Made by a program: the position numbers and the translations under genes. A stretch of 64,000 bases of DNA from Sclerodactyla briareus (Eukaryota; Echinodermata; Holothuroidea; Dendrochirotida; Sclerodactylidae): contig JAODTK010003998.1 of the NCBI GenBank assembly GCA_026419785.1, forward strand, positions 62,001 to 126,000, read 5' to 3'. The notes under the pieces were generated by a model. The model had not been told where the DNA came from. It saw only the letters and a list, made by a program, of their open reading frames with translations, and ran no database searches. The number at the start of each line of letters is the position of its first letter. The stretch's first letter is position 1. Shown here piece by piece: positions 1 to 12,540 of this stretch.

Positions 1-355
1 AATCCGGCACTGCTCTACTGTCACACTGACAGTGTTTAAAGCACAAGCTCAATCCCGTCTTTGTTAGGCAATAAACTCTTTCTTCCTTGTAGTAATTTTG
101 GTCACTAATGTGTCAACAAGTGTGTTGGTTTTATTACCATTGGGGACTTAACCAATAGTGGGCTGGTTTTGAATACCTGGACATATACATAGTCCTCTGA
201 TAAGATTAAACCCCCACTATCAACACAGTCAGATACCCGTACTTACCCAGACAATAATTGCCAGTAAGCTTTAGCTTTTGGGTGGACTGTGAAGGATTTC
301 ACTTATTTTTTTACGTGGGTTCCCAATAAGTACATGGACCCTAGTTGTTGTGGGT
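1..355. other. Unassigned DNA
   Basis: No open frame, repeat or RNA signal that I can support. It is ordinary AT-leaning sequence leading into the GATA array. Confidence 0.4.
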
Positions 356-480
356 TTAGATAGATAGATAGTTAAAAAGATAGAAAGATAGATAGATAGA
401 TAGGATAGATAGATAGATAGCTAGATAGATAGATAGTGATAGATAGTGATAGATAGTGATAGATAGTGATAGATAGATAG
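356..480 (+). repeat. GATA/TAGA microsatellite
   Basis: An imperfect run of tagatagatag with a few interruptions (gttaaaaagatagaaag near 371-386). The second half has a higher-order form: a 10-bp agatagtgat unit repeated about four times between roughly 434 and 474. Reading frames across it are meaningless. Confidence 0.95.
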
Positions 481-2800
481 ACGGTTATGACGGTAATGTC
501 GCAATCACAGGAAAACAACGTGGTCTTGCTCCGCTACAAAGAGATACCATGAGTAAGTAGTTTTGGCCAAGCGTGGCATCCATGTCGGGACCTAAACAAT
601 CATGCCGTTTACTGAGATTGGCATCGCTCTCAGTCCAAGCCTTCGGTTTACTCTATGCGTTTATTGAGGACAAGATCCACGTTTTCGCCCAATTCGCACT
701 GCGAGTAGTCGTTGATGTATGCACGCAAATCGGTAACATCCAGTTACAGTGCCCTTTGGCCAACGCAGCGGCTGGCTATCTCATGTCCTAGGAGTCCACG
801 CCGAGGCAACCACCTTTGGTGGAGTCGTCTTGATCGTGTAGTCTCACGAGGAAAGGACACAGGGGTGTTCTGTGAGGAGACCCCCAAGGGCTCTTCGGTA
901 GCAGACTGGACATTGAGTCTGAGAAGAGAAAACAAGAACTGGTGATTATGAGAGGCCTCGATGAGATTCGACAGCAAACCAAATGCAACGAGCTCAGCAG
1001 CGAAAATCAGAGAGCATCAGGAGTTCAGCACACGCGGAACGGTTCCCAATCTGTAGTGGCTGCCGCTGCAACTTGGGCAATAGGTTCAATCCTCTGCTCG
1101 GGCAAGTGTTCAGAGGTATTGTAGAACAACTAGTATATACTGAGGTACTGCGAGCAGTAAGTAAAATGTAGGTTTTAGACGTACAAAATTATTTGTAGCG
1201 ATTGATTTTGCAGATTTCCAGGTCGGCTTCATTTCCTCAACGCCAGCGACTCCGACACAATTTAGAAAACACTTATGCGAACAATCTACTCCGTAATCGC
1301 TTTTATTGGGCCTAAACACAGCCAATGACATCCATGTATGGAGCACGATCTTTAAAAAAATCCTCTGTAGCTGATGTCTATATATGATAAGATCGCTAAG
1401 TATGGACCTCGCGATATCCAGGATTGGGGTTTCACGGGCCAGCCATCCGAAGTGAATCAGCTTCGAGGCGCCCAGGGGTTCTCAAGGACTATTTCTACTG
1501 CCAAACCTACATCATGCCCCGTTTTAATTGCTTTGTTTTCAATGTTCTCCCTAAGAAATGCCACCTAGAAAGGATATTAAGCGGCTAGAAAAGTGAGGAT
1601 CTGGCCTCCTAACTGAGTAGCAATGAATCTTCTAGAAATGTCTGAAGAAGGCTTGTCGGTCGTTACGAAGAAATTTCTTATGAGAGCCCCAATGGCTTCA
1701 ATGAACTTGTATTCCACTGAAATACGCAATTGATATCATCCAATGTCAATCCGTGATGATTTCGGTTCACCATGACAGGAAGGCGAATGCTGATGAGTTT
1801 CATCATTTGGTTCACTCCAGAAGGAGGCGCCTACGAGAGAGGATGTACTTATTTGTGTTATCGGAGTGGATTTGGCAGGATTTATATAGGGACAAAATTG
1901 TAGTAGCACCAAGAACACAGTCCATATTTTTGTGTCTTTTTATTATTTTGGTCGTTCGTTGAAGTAATGCTGTAACAAAATGGTGGGCGGCTCCGTTACA
2001 AATGGACAGGCTACAGTAAAGCATGATATGTCGTTGGTGTGTGCTCTCTCCTTCACGCTTGTCTTCGACTTACATACCGCTGTCCTCATTCCCTACTACT
2101 TTCACAATGCACGTTTTCCCAAAAGACAGTGAGAGATAATACACTAGTCACTAATGCGAAAAACGAGGAAAAATTTACGTAATCCGCTTATCCTACAACG
2201 AACCGTTTGAAGTTCATATGATTCAGATCGCTAATGTTGTCATCTTAGTACGGAAGGAGGGCGCTCAGTGACTCACCTGACCCATTTTCTCATTTCATAT
2301 CACACCTGGTCAATTACTTGACGTGCTCAGCCTTATTGCTCTTGTCATTCAGAGGGCATACTTCGTTCGCAGAACAACCAGTTTAGTAAGGGTTTTTTTC
2401 CAAGCTTTGACGTGGGTGCGCAGCTGTAAAGTAGAATAGAAATCGGACTATGGCATTCGATTGAAAGCAAACTATATTCATGAATGCTGTAGGGACGCCT
2501 GAATGTGCAAACTAATGGGCCGGCTATGTATGTTAATTAGTTGTTATTCGTTCGAATCTCATATTGAGACTCGGTATATCACATCGAGCCACACGGACGA
2601 GTGACCATAAACGTCCCTTCTTTAGAGACTTCCCGTACGTGACCATTGTAGTGTTTGTACATTGAGGTTAGTTAAGAAATCGGTCAAAGTCATTTTCCGA
2701 TCTTGCGGATATTACCATTACCTACCTCTAATTACTTCAGACTTGATCGCTGAATCGCATGTTACATAATCGATAGCCGTTATAGTAAACCAAAGATTAA
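481..2800. other. Unassigned DNA with short overlapping open frames
   Basis: Between about 560 and 1,170 several 60-78 codon frames overlap on both strands and the base composition is more GC-rich than the flanks, but no frame shows a domain, codon preference or splice structure that I recognise. From 1,170 to 2,800 I see no repeat, RNA gene or coding signal. A decayed unknown element at 560-1,170 is possible but cannot be shown by eye. Confidence 0.3.
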
Positions 2801-2814
2801 GAGGTTAGTGATTC

Positions 2815-3265
2815 CTAGACTGATCCGGACTTGATCAAGATAAGCATTGTCGACTTAACATGATTTACAACCGATTTTGATAACTGGACTTTTGACCTGG
2901 GTTGAATTCGATGACCTTGGCCTGATCCAGAAACAAAGTATAATGTATTCATTATGTGGAACCCACTATCAAATACGAGCTCAATCCTCCAGGTGGGGTC
3001 GAGCTTTGCTCTTCCTATGCTAAAGTTGGCCAATATATCGACTTTTCACAATGTCCCCATGTTTCCCAAAAAAGACCTCTGGTTTGCACAAAACAAATGG
3101 GTTCTTGTACTCCCCATAATGGAGTTACTCACCAAATTCAGCTTGTGATTGGGCTTATCCTTTCACAATATTTTCAGACCTTGACCTCCATGACCTCAGA
3201 TGACCTTTGACCTGACCCAGAACAAATAGGGATCGTGTACTTCAAGTATATCTCCATCCATCCAA
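2815..3265 (-). repeat. Two degenerate units of a half-site-bearing satellite family, inverted relative to the 36-kb array
   Basis: The better unit (about 2,980-3,260) reads caggtggggtcgag at one end and carries four TGACCT half-sites at 3,182-3,187, 3,191-3,196, 3,201-3,206 and 3,208-3,213, followed by gaccc and a ccatccaagtgg tail. On the minus strand this matches the array at 36.2-37.5 kb (ccccacctggatgga, gggtcaggtcagaggtcatc, ctccccat/atggggag). A second, worse unit lies at about 2,815-2,980, with ttgacctgggttgaattcga and gatgaccttggcctgatcc. Order and spacing of landmarks agree, so common origin is clear although divergence is high. The open frames at 2,954-3,210 are by-products of the repeat. 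Confidence 0.75.
3182..3213 (-). promoter_or_regulatory. Four AGGTCA half-sites: DR1, DR4 and DR3
   Basis: On the plus strand TGACCT occurs at 3,182, 3,191, 3,201 and 3,208; spacers are cca, caga and t. Read on the minus strand this is AGGTCA-a-AGGTCA-tctg-AGGTCA-tgg-AGGTCA, which contains the same DR1+DR4 core as the 36-kb satellite plus one extra half-site at 3-base spacing. Confidence 0.6.
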
Positions 3266-3302
3266 GTGGAGTTTTTAGTTTTCAACAAGTCAGGTTGTTC
3301 AA

Positions 3303-3396
3303 ATACATACATACATACATACAACCATACATACATACATACATACATACATACATTACATACATTACATACATAACATACATACATACATAACAT
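3303..3396 (+). repeat. CATA microsatellite
   Basis: Tetranucleotide acat runs with small phase changes (attacat, ataacat). It lies immediately beside the half-site repeat unit, as is common where satellites decay. Confidence 0.95.
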
Positions 3397-5330
3397 AGAT
3401 TCCTGACTCAGGCAATGGTCAATAATAATGAATATGTTGACCGTTTACCATAGAAAGCGTATGAAGAATTCTCGTGAAGACGGACCAGCTCCACTTGTAG
3501 ACCTACCTATCAAATTAAAAATTCTCAATCTTGTTTTCAAGCGGCGAAAGGATCATTTTCATGCTACCCATTTGTCTTTGTATATGTATATTTCGAGGCT
3601 ATTTATACAAGTCAGTTTCCGCAGGGGTAATCTTATCGAATCAAATAAAAACCTAGAGGACGATAGGTTTGCACATTTGGAATTATTTTATTCTATAAAA
3701 ATATTACCAAGACTTCGAACGGATATGACATGTGTTAGGCGTATTCAATTGTTCCCCGAACATATGGCAATCTGTGTAAACTTTCCTTTTCACAGCTAGA
3801 TTATGCTGCGACTCGAAGATGTTCTGCAGCATAACCTACTATCCTGAATGAGCCGCCTTCCAAATAATTCACCACTACTTAACGTTACACCATCCACCTT
3901 TGATCCTGTACGATTCCACAATAGGTTCCATATCCAACGGCAGCATCATTGTAATTGTATTTATCGTATATGGCGATGCAAGCATCGCTATGATACACAG
4001 TAAGTATCTCCGTCTTAGTCAGAGATGAGCCTCAGCACAGTGTGCTTACAAGAGTATTTTCCAAGAATATGCTTTTAGCCCGATGATAAGAAAGTGCTCG
4101 CACAGAGCTGAAACTAATATAAGAATAAATTATATGACTAGCATGTAAAAATGAGGCGAAACCTTGGCTGGTAGATGTATACACACTAAACAATTGACAG
4201 TTATCAAAACAGAACATTTTTTTATAGCTCATCACCACTGACAAGACAAAGAATATTTATTTTTTTGATCACGTATATTCTACGAACTCACCTTGCCAAA
4301 GAAGCGTTACAACAGTGCCTGATCAGGATTCATTAAATCACGCCATTGAAGCACTTGGAGGGATTTCCGGCCTATCAACTTCTTCCGCGTTATCAGTTAT
4401 AAAATGAAATGAAATATGACAACTGACATCCTACAGCAGCATTTTCACCCGATTGACAGAAACGAGTATGAGATTTCCCTTGAGTTGTATTGATTTTGTT
4501 AGGTTTGTCACATTTCAGGAGAAGATAGTAAATAATGCAACGAACCTCAGTATATTTTTATTGCATCTAAATCAGCCTGCTTTACTATGCCAGCGTCGTG
4601 ACCACAGACATATATACGTCGAGGTGGGTGGTAACATCGCCATATGTTACTGTGCCAACAATGCCAGCCAACTGAACGCGCGGGGCATACTGGGAAATTG
4701 CACCCAAAAAAAACGGTTCGCGCAAATGGTACATGCAGTAAACCACCGAGTTTTCGGTGGTGCGAGCAATGATACGCCAATTTTGCAGCTAGAAGAATTA
4801 TCATTCTGAGATTTTGTGAATAGTTTCCCGCAATGGTGATGGTAAGTTTTTGGCAGGATGTAGACATCTTGTGTCTACCCCCCACATGATAATGGAAAAC
4901 CGAGTCGTACTAGAGCACATCTATGCTTAGGGTCAGGCCTACCTACTACGAGCTCGCGATTGTCTGGCCCGATGCGAAAAAATAAATAGGATGCATTACT
5001 CTTCAAATTTAGGTGAATGATATGACTTGACCAAACTCCTTTTGCAACGAGGGTAGCCCAAGTCGCCACAGATTCAAGTCAGTGGAATTACTAGCTAGGC
5101 CTTGTGAAGATTTATTGCACACAATGGAGATGAGGACCAATAGTTCATAGCAGAGCAAAATTGACATAGACCATTTGGATGAATGCAGATTAATACCAGC
5201 CAAGAAGGTAGTAGTGCGGTGGCCACCAAAAGATGATCACCAGCTATTGCCTGGGTTATCCCACGGGTGCGCCAAAAAGGCGAGGGCCTTAACAAAAACT
5301 ACAACACGAAACTACAAACTTCGAGGGTAG
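3397..5330. other. Unassigned DNA
   Basis: Open frames of 112-123 codons occur at 3,428-3,799 (+), 4,453-4,809 (+) and 4,547-4,885 (-). They overlap one another on opposite strands and show no domain, no low-complexity protein bias and no splice-site context that I can defend. I treat them as chance frames. Confidence 0.35.
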
Positions 5331-5399
5331 CAGCGGCACCTACGGGTGCTGGCTGTGGAGTGCCGAGGAAAAGGAGGTCGCTGACAGAGACTGCGACAC

Positions 5400-7150
5400 T
5401 GCGTGTCACTTAGATCTACTCTCATTCCCAGCACATTACCTCCCCGCCCCCATTCATGAATTGACCATGAGTGCATTTTAAAAACCACAGCAGAAATGAA
5501 GTGCGAGTGGGACAGGGGGAATTAACAGGCCCAAATGCTGTTGATGGTCATGCAGGGTACAGTGCCATCATGTGAGGTATAGTGTCAGGACATCAGGCGG
5601 GCCTGCAGGAACTCTAACCCTCCATCGAACATTATCCATGGTCGCCGCCGCTGCTGTGAGGCTTCTGTCTTCATACTACCTTTAGAGGGTTTATGTTTGG
5701 AGGTTTTCAGGGTTATTCAGTCTTTGGTCTTCCTGCTGGAGGTCTAAGTTCTGTAGGCACACCCATACATGAACACCGCTGCCAGGCATGCCTGATTTTT
5801 TGTTTTCACAAGGTATACATGCGAGCAGAGGATCAATACTATGCAAGGGCCCAGCAAGGGTTGCAGACCTGAGAAGCTAAATCATTCGAATGTAAATTGG
5901 GGAAGATTTAGCAATTGATTGTAATCCAGTAAGTTTATTGGCTGCAACAACAAAATTGTGAGGAATAAATCGGGTTAAAACCATACATTCTATAATGTAC
6001 AGGCAAGGGTCAGGTATGATGATGCTATATGTTTTTAATTCCATTCTTGGTCAGCAGTTATTTTTAAGGATTAAATAGATGGCGTGGGCATTATCTCAGT
6101 GGGACAGCCATGTACAACATCCTAGGTTGCCCTGGACTTCGAGTCAAGATAAAACAATGCACTTGATTTCATGATGCACTTGTCTGCCTAATAGTGACAT
6201 AACCAGTCTGAATGAATGCTGGAACACGCTTACTGCGGAGGAGTATAGCTATAACATGTCAAAAACCCCAACTTGATCTATCAAAAACTGGAACAGAGTG
6301 GGGTGGTTAAGGCATGTTGCTGTAAAGGCTGTGACTGCTTTCAAGAACTTAGATATTCTTGCCTTTGCCTTCTCCTACTCCTTTGATCAGTCAGTAAAAT
6401 GTTAATTTACCTCTTCCCAACTTGTCTGAACTATGGAAGCATCTCGCTGCCATTTTAAGGAAGTTTGTGATCAGTGCTGGTGAGTCAAAAAGTCCTCTAG
6501 AAAACACTAAAAACAGGGGAATGCTTTTTCGGCATGTGAGTGATCCTTTTTATATTAGGTTGATTGCTAGATTCAGATAAAACTTTCTTTGATAATAAAT
6601 ACAGAAAATGCCAAATAAAATTATACACTGTTGTGGTGATTTCTAGTAAAGTGTATTTGAACATCTTTCTCAGAGATGAGATATAAATAAAATATACAGA
6701 TACAGCATGTTTATACATATTGAGAGAGATAGCACCAGAAAATATGGTTTAGACATAGTGAGTAGTTATAGTGACATATTAACTACATACAGACCAATGT
6801 GGGGACATTTCACTCCATGAATTACAGTGGGGAGGGAAATACTAGGAGAAACTAGAGGTTGAAGTCTGGTCTTGATCCAAACAGAAATATGGTAAAAGTC
6901 AACAGCACAGTCGAACATGTGTTCATAAAGGTCATCAAAGACCTTTTCTGAGTCTTTTCAAGTAAATTCACAAGTGAAATATGGCTGATGCAAGTGCCTG
7001 GAGAATGAGGAGGCTGCCTGGTGTGGAGGCGAGCATAATCTCCGAACAAATTTCTGTTGGTAATATACATACTGACACAACATCATTTGAAGTTTGATCA
7101 GTCCACCTTAATCCTTAAATTAGCCTAATTAGGCTGATACCTAGGCTATT
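5400..7150. other. CpG-depleted block
   Basis: Counting by eye gives about 22 CpG in 1,800 bases, against roughly 29 in the next 600 bases (7,201-7,800). The block is also richer in TG/CA and mixed purine-pyrimidine words than its neighbours. In invertebrates with mosaic methylation such blocks usually correspond to methylated transcribed regions or old methylated repeats. No coding frame over 75 codons is present, so if it is transcribed it is intron or untranslated region. It contains the tRNA-like segment at 6,078-6,150. Confidence 0.5.
6078..6150 (+). repeat. Possible tRNA-derived SINE head
   Basis: The sequence tatctcagtggg resembles an A box and, about 40 bases later, gacttcgagtc resembles a B box (GGTTCGANTCC, TTCGAGTC retained). 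The spacing suits an RNA polymerase III type 2 promoter. No clean cloverleaf can be drawn and no poly-A or matching second copy is visible, so this is a tentative call. Confidence 0.3.
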
Positions 7151-8310
7151 GTATTATTTCTAAACAGCCTTCATCATTGTCACCGATAGGCTTAGCTTTG
7201 TCATTAACTTACCGGCGAAAACTCACCCCGCATTTTCTGTAAACCTAGGGTTTGTTCTGTAGTTTGGCCTGAGCGGCTGGCAACCTCACGGTTTCGAGTA
7301 ATGCAAAAGTTTCTCCCTGTCACCAGGCCTTATCTGTTTACCACTGGCGTGCGTCGTATGCGTTGCACAGTCAGGCAGTTGCACATTACGCCTGTGCTTG
7401 AGCCTACTTACGACTCTTTGCCACTGGTATGCATGTGACCATCTCGCCACAAACTGGTTTTTGTCATTGTAAAATAACTTTCTCTGCTTTTTTGCCCTCC
7501 AAAAGCTTACTATCGATTCGTCGGTATTTTCTATATTTATCAAGCAGAATGTATTTCCTATTTACTACGATTTTCCCTAAAACGATTATAAATTGACCCG
7601 TTCGTTGCCTAACGTACACAGCCAATGGTAATTGCTACATACGCTTCGATCTTTTGGGTGCACTTCCCACCATGCACCGCGAGTTCAATTGGCTGCAAAA
7701 TACAGAGCTGATCTTCAGTCTATCATATGTCGATGTCGTAGCCGGCCAGGGATGTTGTCTACTCCACGGTTGACCAGGCTTCATTGGCTTCTATTCATTT
7801 ACATTTTCGACACTGAAAAATGAAAAACTAAATGTCCTTGCATTCATAGCAGTTAGATTGCGCCATGATCAAACGTGTTTTTTAAAACATGTCTCGAGAG
7901 ACTCTCGCCCTAGCTCGTGAACCGTCAAACCGATGCCAGCAGACACGTATAGGTCAGATCCAAATGGATCGATAATTAAGCCGAATTGATTGACCATAAA
8001 TTCCACGGTCAATTTGATCGCGAGGAGCAGCCTCGTTTTGAGTTGTTTTTGTTTTCTTCAACGAAGACAATTTTCACTTATTTCCAGATCGTGACCTATC
8101 ATCCCGGGATTGAGGTTGCCTAAATTACTGGCTGCGTGTTGTGTGAGTATAAACTCGGATCAAGATGAGATAACACGTTATATTTTTACACTACTCAGTT
8201 TTTTTCTAGATAGTCTTGATGTTTAATTGCGACTGTCTTGACTACACACAACCTTATCGCGCTTGGTAATTTTTTGTTGTTTTTTTGTTCGCAAAGATTG
8301 GAATTCCGTA
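7151..8310. other. Unassigned CpG-rich DNA
   Basis: CpG frequency rises sharply here compared with the block to the left. An 85-codon minus frame (7,286-7,543) is followed downstream on that strand by cgccggtaagt (about 7,210-7,220), a good splice-donor match, but with no acceptor or recognisable protein this may be chance. Confidence 0.3.
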
Positions 8311-8314
8311 TGAT

Positions 8315-8533
8315 GTAATCAATCGCGCAGGCGGCATGGACTGTCCTCAAAAGGCAGCTGCCGGAATGTGTTACTTATATGATTACTGCCCCTTGTTCCT
8401 CACATAATGAATCTGTATTTACAGATGCGCCCACAGGTAAAAATAAATAGCGGTGTACAATACGATTCGCTGAAGTAGCCTTTGAATGAATGCCATGACA
8501 ATGACTTATATTATTTCCTAATTCGCAATGAAG
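8315..8533 (+). repeat. Unnamed dispersed repeat, copy A, segment 1
   Basis: Aligns with 15,115-15,330 in the same orientation. An almost unbroken shared stretch runs through aatgtgttacttatatgatt, then ttcctcaca and gcccacaggtaaa, with diverged sequence between. Homology stops near 8,533 and resumes about 4 kb later at 12,555, whereas in copy B the two segments are only about 115 bases apart. Confidence 0.75.
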
Positions 8534-8539
8534 AGTTAT

Positions 8540-9298
8540 CGAATACGGCAATGCTGTGTCGCAGCTTTGCCAAATGCAATCGCTACTAACTTATCCAGTA
8601 ATCTGGGGTTGCTGTTATATGTAGCTCGGCAACACGGGTAACTATGTCTACAACTATGGGACAGAAAGAGGCAAACTTAAAACGCTCCCAAAATGAATGA
8701 AAATAATAAAGCGGGTCTGATGGGTTCAACGATAATCCTCGACCCGTCGGCTCACGACACTATATCAATCAATGCCCCACGCATTTGGGTCAGTACCGGC
8801 CAGCAATCGTATTACTCCAGGTTAACGACAGGAACGTAAAACTACCCCACACTTCAAAGGACAACTGCAGCTCGAAATACCACTCAGAGAATATATTGTA
8901 GAATCGAAATCCACATATCTATAGTGTCTATAAACCCCATATCAATATTTGTTGGTTCATTATACACATAAGAATCCTTATTGCCGCAAGACGAATCGAA
9001 TGAATCAATGAACAACACAAATATTAGTTTATGTAGTCTATTGTTTGAGTGTGTTGAATAACTCAACTTCCAAACATTCCAGACTTCCATTGTCTTCCTC
9101 CCATTACAGTAGCTTATCAACACCTAACTCACTACAGCATCTTCTCTCAGAGAGGGACTATTCTTCAAGTGAAAAAAGTGTACTTAAAATAGAAAACAAA
9201 GAATATTCGCAAGAATGATATTCATTATATTCATTCAGAATCGGGAGGTTGAGCAAAAAACATGCACGAACTCGAGGCCCTGACCCGTTGAAGGAATG
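8540..9298. other. Unassigned DNA inside the interval absent from copy B
   Basis: No element, RNA gene or coding sequence recognised. It is part of the approximately 4-kb interval that separates the two segments of repeat copy A. Confidence 0.35.
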
Positions 9299-9363
9299 TA
9301 ATAATAATAATAATAATAATAAAAAAATGTTAAACAAAAAAAAAAAAAATTAATAATTAATAA

Positions 9364-9403
<40 letters not shown>
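9299..9403 (+). repeat. AAT/TAA microsatellite at a retroelement 3' end
   Basis: Two taa/aat runs (9,299-9,320 and about 9,349-9,403) separated by an A-rich spacer. On the minus strand it lies directly downstream of the reverse transcriptase relic at 9,450-10,217. CR1/L2-type elements typically end in short tandem repeats, so this is probably the expanded 3' terminus. Confidence 0.85.
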
Positions 9404-9404
<1 letters not shown>

Positions 9405-9449
9405 ATTAGGAAGTGTGTGATGATTAGTACATTTCTTTATGCAAAAGCT

Positions 9450-10217
9450 CAACGCAATCACAAAAAAAAAAGGGAAAATCAGAAAGTGAGTTACAGAGGT
9501 GTCCTTTAGTTCTCTAGAAGGAGGTACGTGAATTGCAGCTCCCGGCAAGGGCGTCAGGTGAGGCATTCCACAGAGAAAGACCTATCCAAGAAAACGCTCT
9601 ATCACCGTAGGTGCTGGTGATTTGGTTTTAACAAGTGTTATTAATTGATTCTAGTGCAGCGGATGGTGTACGAGAAGGACAGTGGGGTGTGGTGAGGTCA
9701 GAACGACCGGTGAGCATACTATTAAATCAGTTTTTTTTTTTTATGAAGATGGGGTATAAGAGAATTCTGAAGGAGATGTCGAGCAGGACAGGAAACCAAT
9801 GAAGTTCAGACAGAACCAGGCTGTGATAGTGATTATCCTGGCAGCTGCATTTGGATGTTTTGTAACTTAGCAGTTCGTGGCGAAGGCCAGAAGGTAAACT
9901 ATGGCAGAAAGTCTAGTCGAGAAGAAACGAAGGCACGGGCTAATTTCTCAGCTGTGGCTTGATTTCCTAGTTCTCCCGATTGGCGGATGCCATACCACCC
10001 ACTTACGAACATGTGCGTTAAGGTTGAGCTTACTGTCTAAGACAGCTCCAAGATGCCTCGCATGGTTAACAGCTGTGACTGGGGTTCTACCAATGCAAAT
10101 AGATGTTAGAGAATCACAAGTTCGAAATTTTGATGTGGTGTGTACAACTTGAGTTTTCGCCTTATTCATTTTAGGCGTTAGGTTGCCCGAACGTCGCGTT
10201 TGGTTGGAAATTAACAA
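9450..10217 (-). pseudogene. 5'-truncated L2/CR1-type reverse transcriptase relic
   Basis: This is the C-terminal half of the ORF2 protein of a non-LTR retrotransposon, whose RT copies element RNA at the nick (target-primed). Minus-strand blocks in order: NKAKTQVVHT and RHLGAVLDSKLNLNAHVRK (about 10,010-10,160), EKLARAFVSSRLDF (about 9,904-9,950), LHWFPVLLDISFRIL (about 9,761-9,805) and RAFSWIGLSLWNASP (about 9,555-9,600). These follow the family order NxxKTE, LGxxxD, AFVxSRLDY, LHWLPV, LWNSLP. At least one stop (after SRLDFLP) and several frameshifts break the frame. The copy starts just after where the catalytic YADD motif should be, so it is dead. The family is clear; the clade (L2 or CR1) is an inference from these motifs. 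Confidence 0.88.
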
Positions 10218-10219
10218 CT

Positions 10220-12540
10220 TTGTTTTTCTCAGCTATTATATAGGCTTCTGAAGTTGACCTCCGAGTTTTTTTACAGATATAGGTTTAGTATTAGTAATTG
10301 GTATTCCGATTCTCTAAAAATTGTATTAGAAAGTATAAAACATCATCCTCTTCATCTTCAATAGTGTGCACTTAGATTGTAGGTCTGTTCTTTAACATTA
10401 GAAACCGGTAGATTACAAACACGTAAAACAAACAAAAGAACAACAAAAGAGTTTCTGGAATGAATTAGGTGTGAGCCCTAATACGACAAACAGTAGACCC
10501 ACTTTCCTGTCTTTGTATGATGGATTATACTCCGCAAGCAAATCATCCAGCCACCTGCTCTCCATAAGGTCCTCGATATGAGTATTGGGGATGGAGACAT
10601 CTAGATATAATCCTCCCATTGGGGCATCCTTCCATTATCATGGAAGACTGAGTTTTAATAAATCATAGTGTCAAGGTGCTCATTTACCTTTCACCAGAGC
10701 TTCTGGATGTTTCACCAATGTACTTAAAATTCCCCATCACATTGTTTACAATGAGACAATGACTACTCGCTTTTCGTACAGATCCCTTACCTGATGTGGC
10801 ATAATTTACAGGCAGAATCGTAAACGACCAGCAAAGGGTTGTATGTGTGTGTGTGTGGTTACCAGCCCTGTCAAAAAAACATTAATGTGATAATTCTACA
10901 CTTTTTTTGATAGTCACTGTTAGGGTGGCTTCAAAAAAGAAAAACAGCACCAGCTTAGTACTTCACTTTTTATGAAATTTACCCTTGTATCGAAGCGTTC
11001 TGTGCACGCCGTGACCTCATAACCGTTAAACACGTTTTGCATTCCTCATTACCCTAACTGGGCCATGGTTACTAATGCTCCACCATCCTAGGGGCACTAT
11101 CTCGTGGATGACCTGCTCGCTGCTCATGAGTTACCAGTAGTGAGTATGCCTGAATGACAGAAAGGGGTTGTTCAATGTCCATTCATTTTCCAGCTGAACT
11201 TTTAAATCTAACACAGGCATTCTCCACAAGTTAAGACCAGGGGCAATAATAGGTGACCTGTATATTATAGTTGATTGTGCTTCCTCATTATTCAACCAAG
11301 TATATTTAACCTACCGTGTCTTCTACGTCATTGCATGTCATTCTACGCCCGGGCGACTAAATCATGTGGGTGATTGTGTTCTATGTCGATTCTAGTTCAC
11401 TGTGTGCACTCCAGCAGGCGTGGTGGCAACAATCTCACCCCCCTAGTCTGTGATAAACGGTTGGATTGAATCTATGTACAACAGATGATTGTCGAATTGC
11501 TGACAGGATTGGGCTTAAAGGGGGTAGTTGCCGAGCAGAGAATCGGACGTTGTACAAGGCCCTGCAAGTGGGCACCCCGGGAGACCCACTTGTCGGGAAA
11601 AGAATCCTCCACCAGGTACACGATAAGTTACGCCCATGTCTCTTTGGCGGTGCTAAATGTGGACTCATTCGCACGTCTAAGACTCAGACGGGAAAAGGGA
11701 GGCAACAGGTACCATTTGTTGAAATGGTATTGTCCGAATGGGATCTACCGCGGGAGATCACCACGACGCCCTGACTGTTCTTACCACTTACCACGCGTTG
11801 CAAATGGAATAACCTCCGGCCTCTAATGAGTGATATCAAATGTGTTAGTTCCGAGGCGTCAGCGGTGGCGTGGAAACATGATGCATGATTTGTTGTTTTA
11901 TCATGTCCAGTTGTCATTGTTCCACATCACCACTATATAACGTTTTTTAAAATATTGTTGTGTATTATACCGAAATTAGACGTTTGGGAATTCACCACAC
12001 ATGATCCAGGGCAGCTCAATCCTAATTCTGGGTTTTTTGACTGACATAAAGAGATCATCAGTGTTGCAGAAACATCTATAAGAATAAGGATAACCGATTC
12101 CTGTTTACAAAAAGGCGAACGTTCTAAAGAAATATTCTAGGATTAGGATATAGATCGGCAATAACAAACATTGCTGGATTGGGGACGAGGTGTGAGTTGC
12201 GTGGGCGGTTCATTTGCAAAACAAACTTGACAGTTCTTCGGTCAGCGAAGGGACACTCAAGCGAGAAAAATGAAAATGTTAGGCTTCTTGCAAGAAATTC
12301 ATAGACGAAAAATGTCGAACATGGTTGCGGGGTGCGCCATTGCCATCTCATCTGACCCATATTAGGGACTATTGACCTGAACATTGACCAAAGAATCACC
12401 GTCACCGGTGTGGTTGAATGAACTCGTGTGAACATTGTCGAATCTCGAAGTGTAAAGGTACATTCATTGGTTACGGAAATTATTACAGTGAGGATATTGA
12501 TACAGTGTTTTTGTTCATGGTGGACAAGTTACATTCCATT
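10220..12540. other. Unassigned DNA
   Basis: A GC-richer patch at about 11,400-11,860 holds overlapping frames of 79-113 codons on both strands. The 102-codon plus frame (11,466-11,774) opens at TTG and reads KRILHQVHDKLRPCLFGGAK in the middle; I do not recognise it. The rest, including the 103-codon minus frame at 12,124-12,435, has no support beyond being open. This interval together with the L2 relic separates the halves of repeat copy A. Confidence 0.3.

Noticed and set aside
2540-2580. B-box-like gttcgaatctc
   Set aside because: No A box at suitable spacing.
3428-3799. 123-codon plus frame as a gene
   Set aside because: No recognised domain and composition like random translation.
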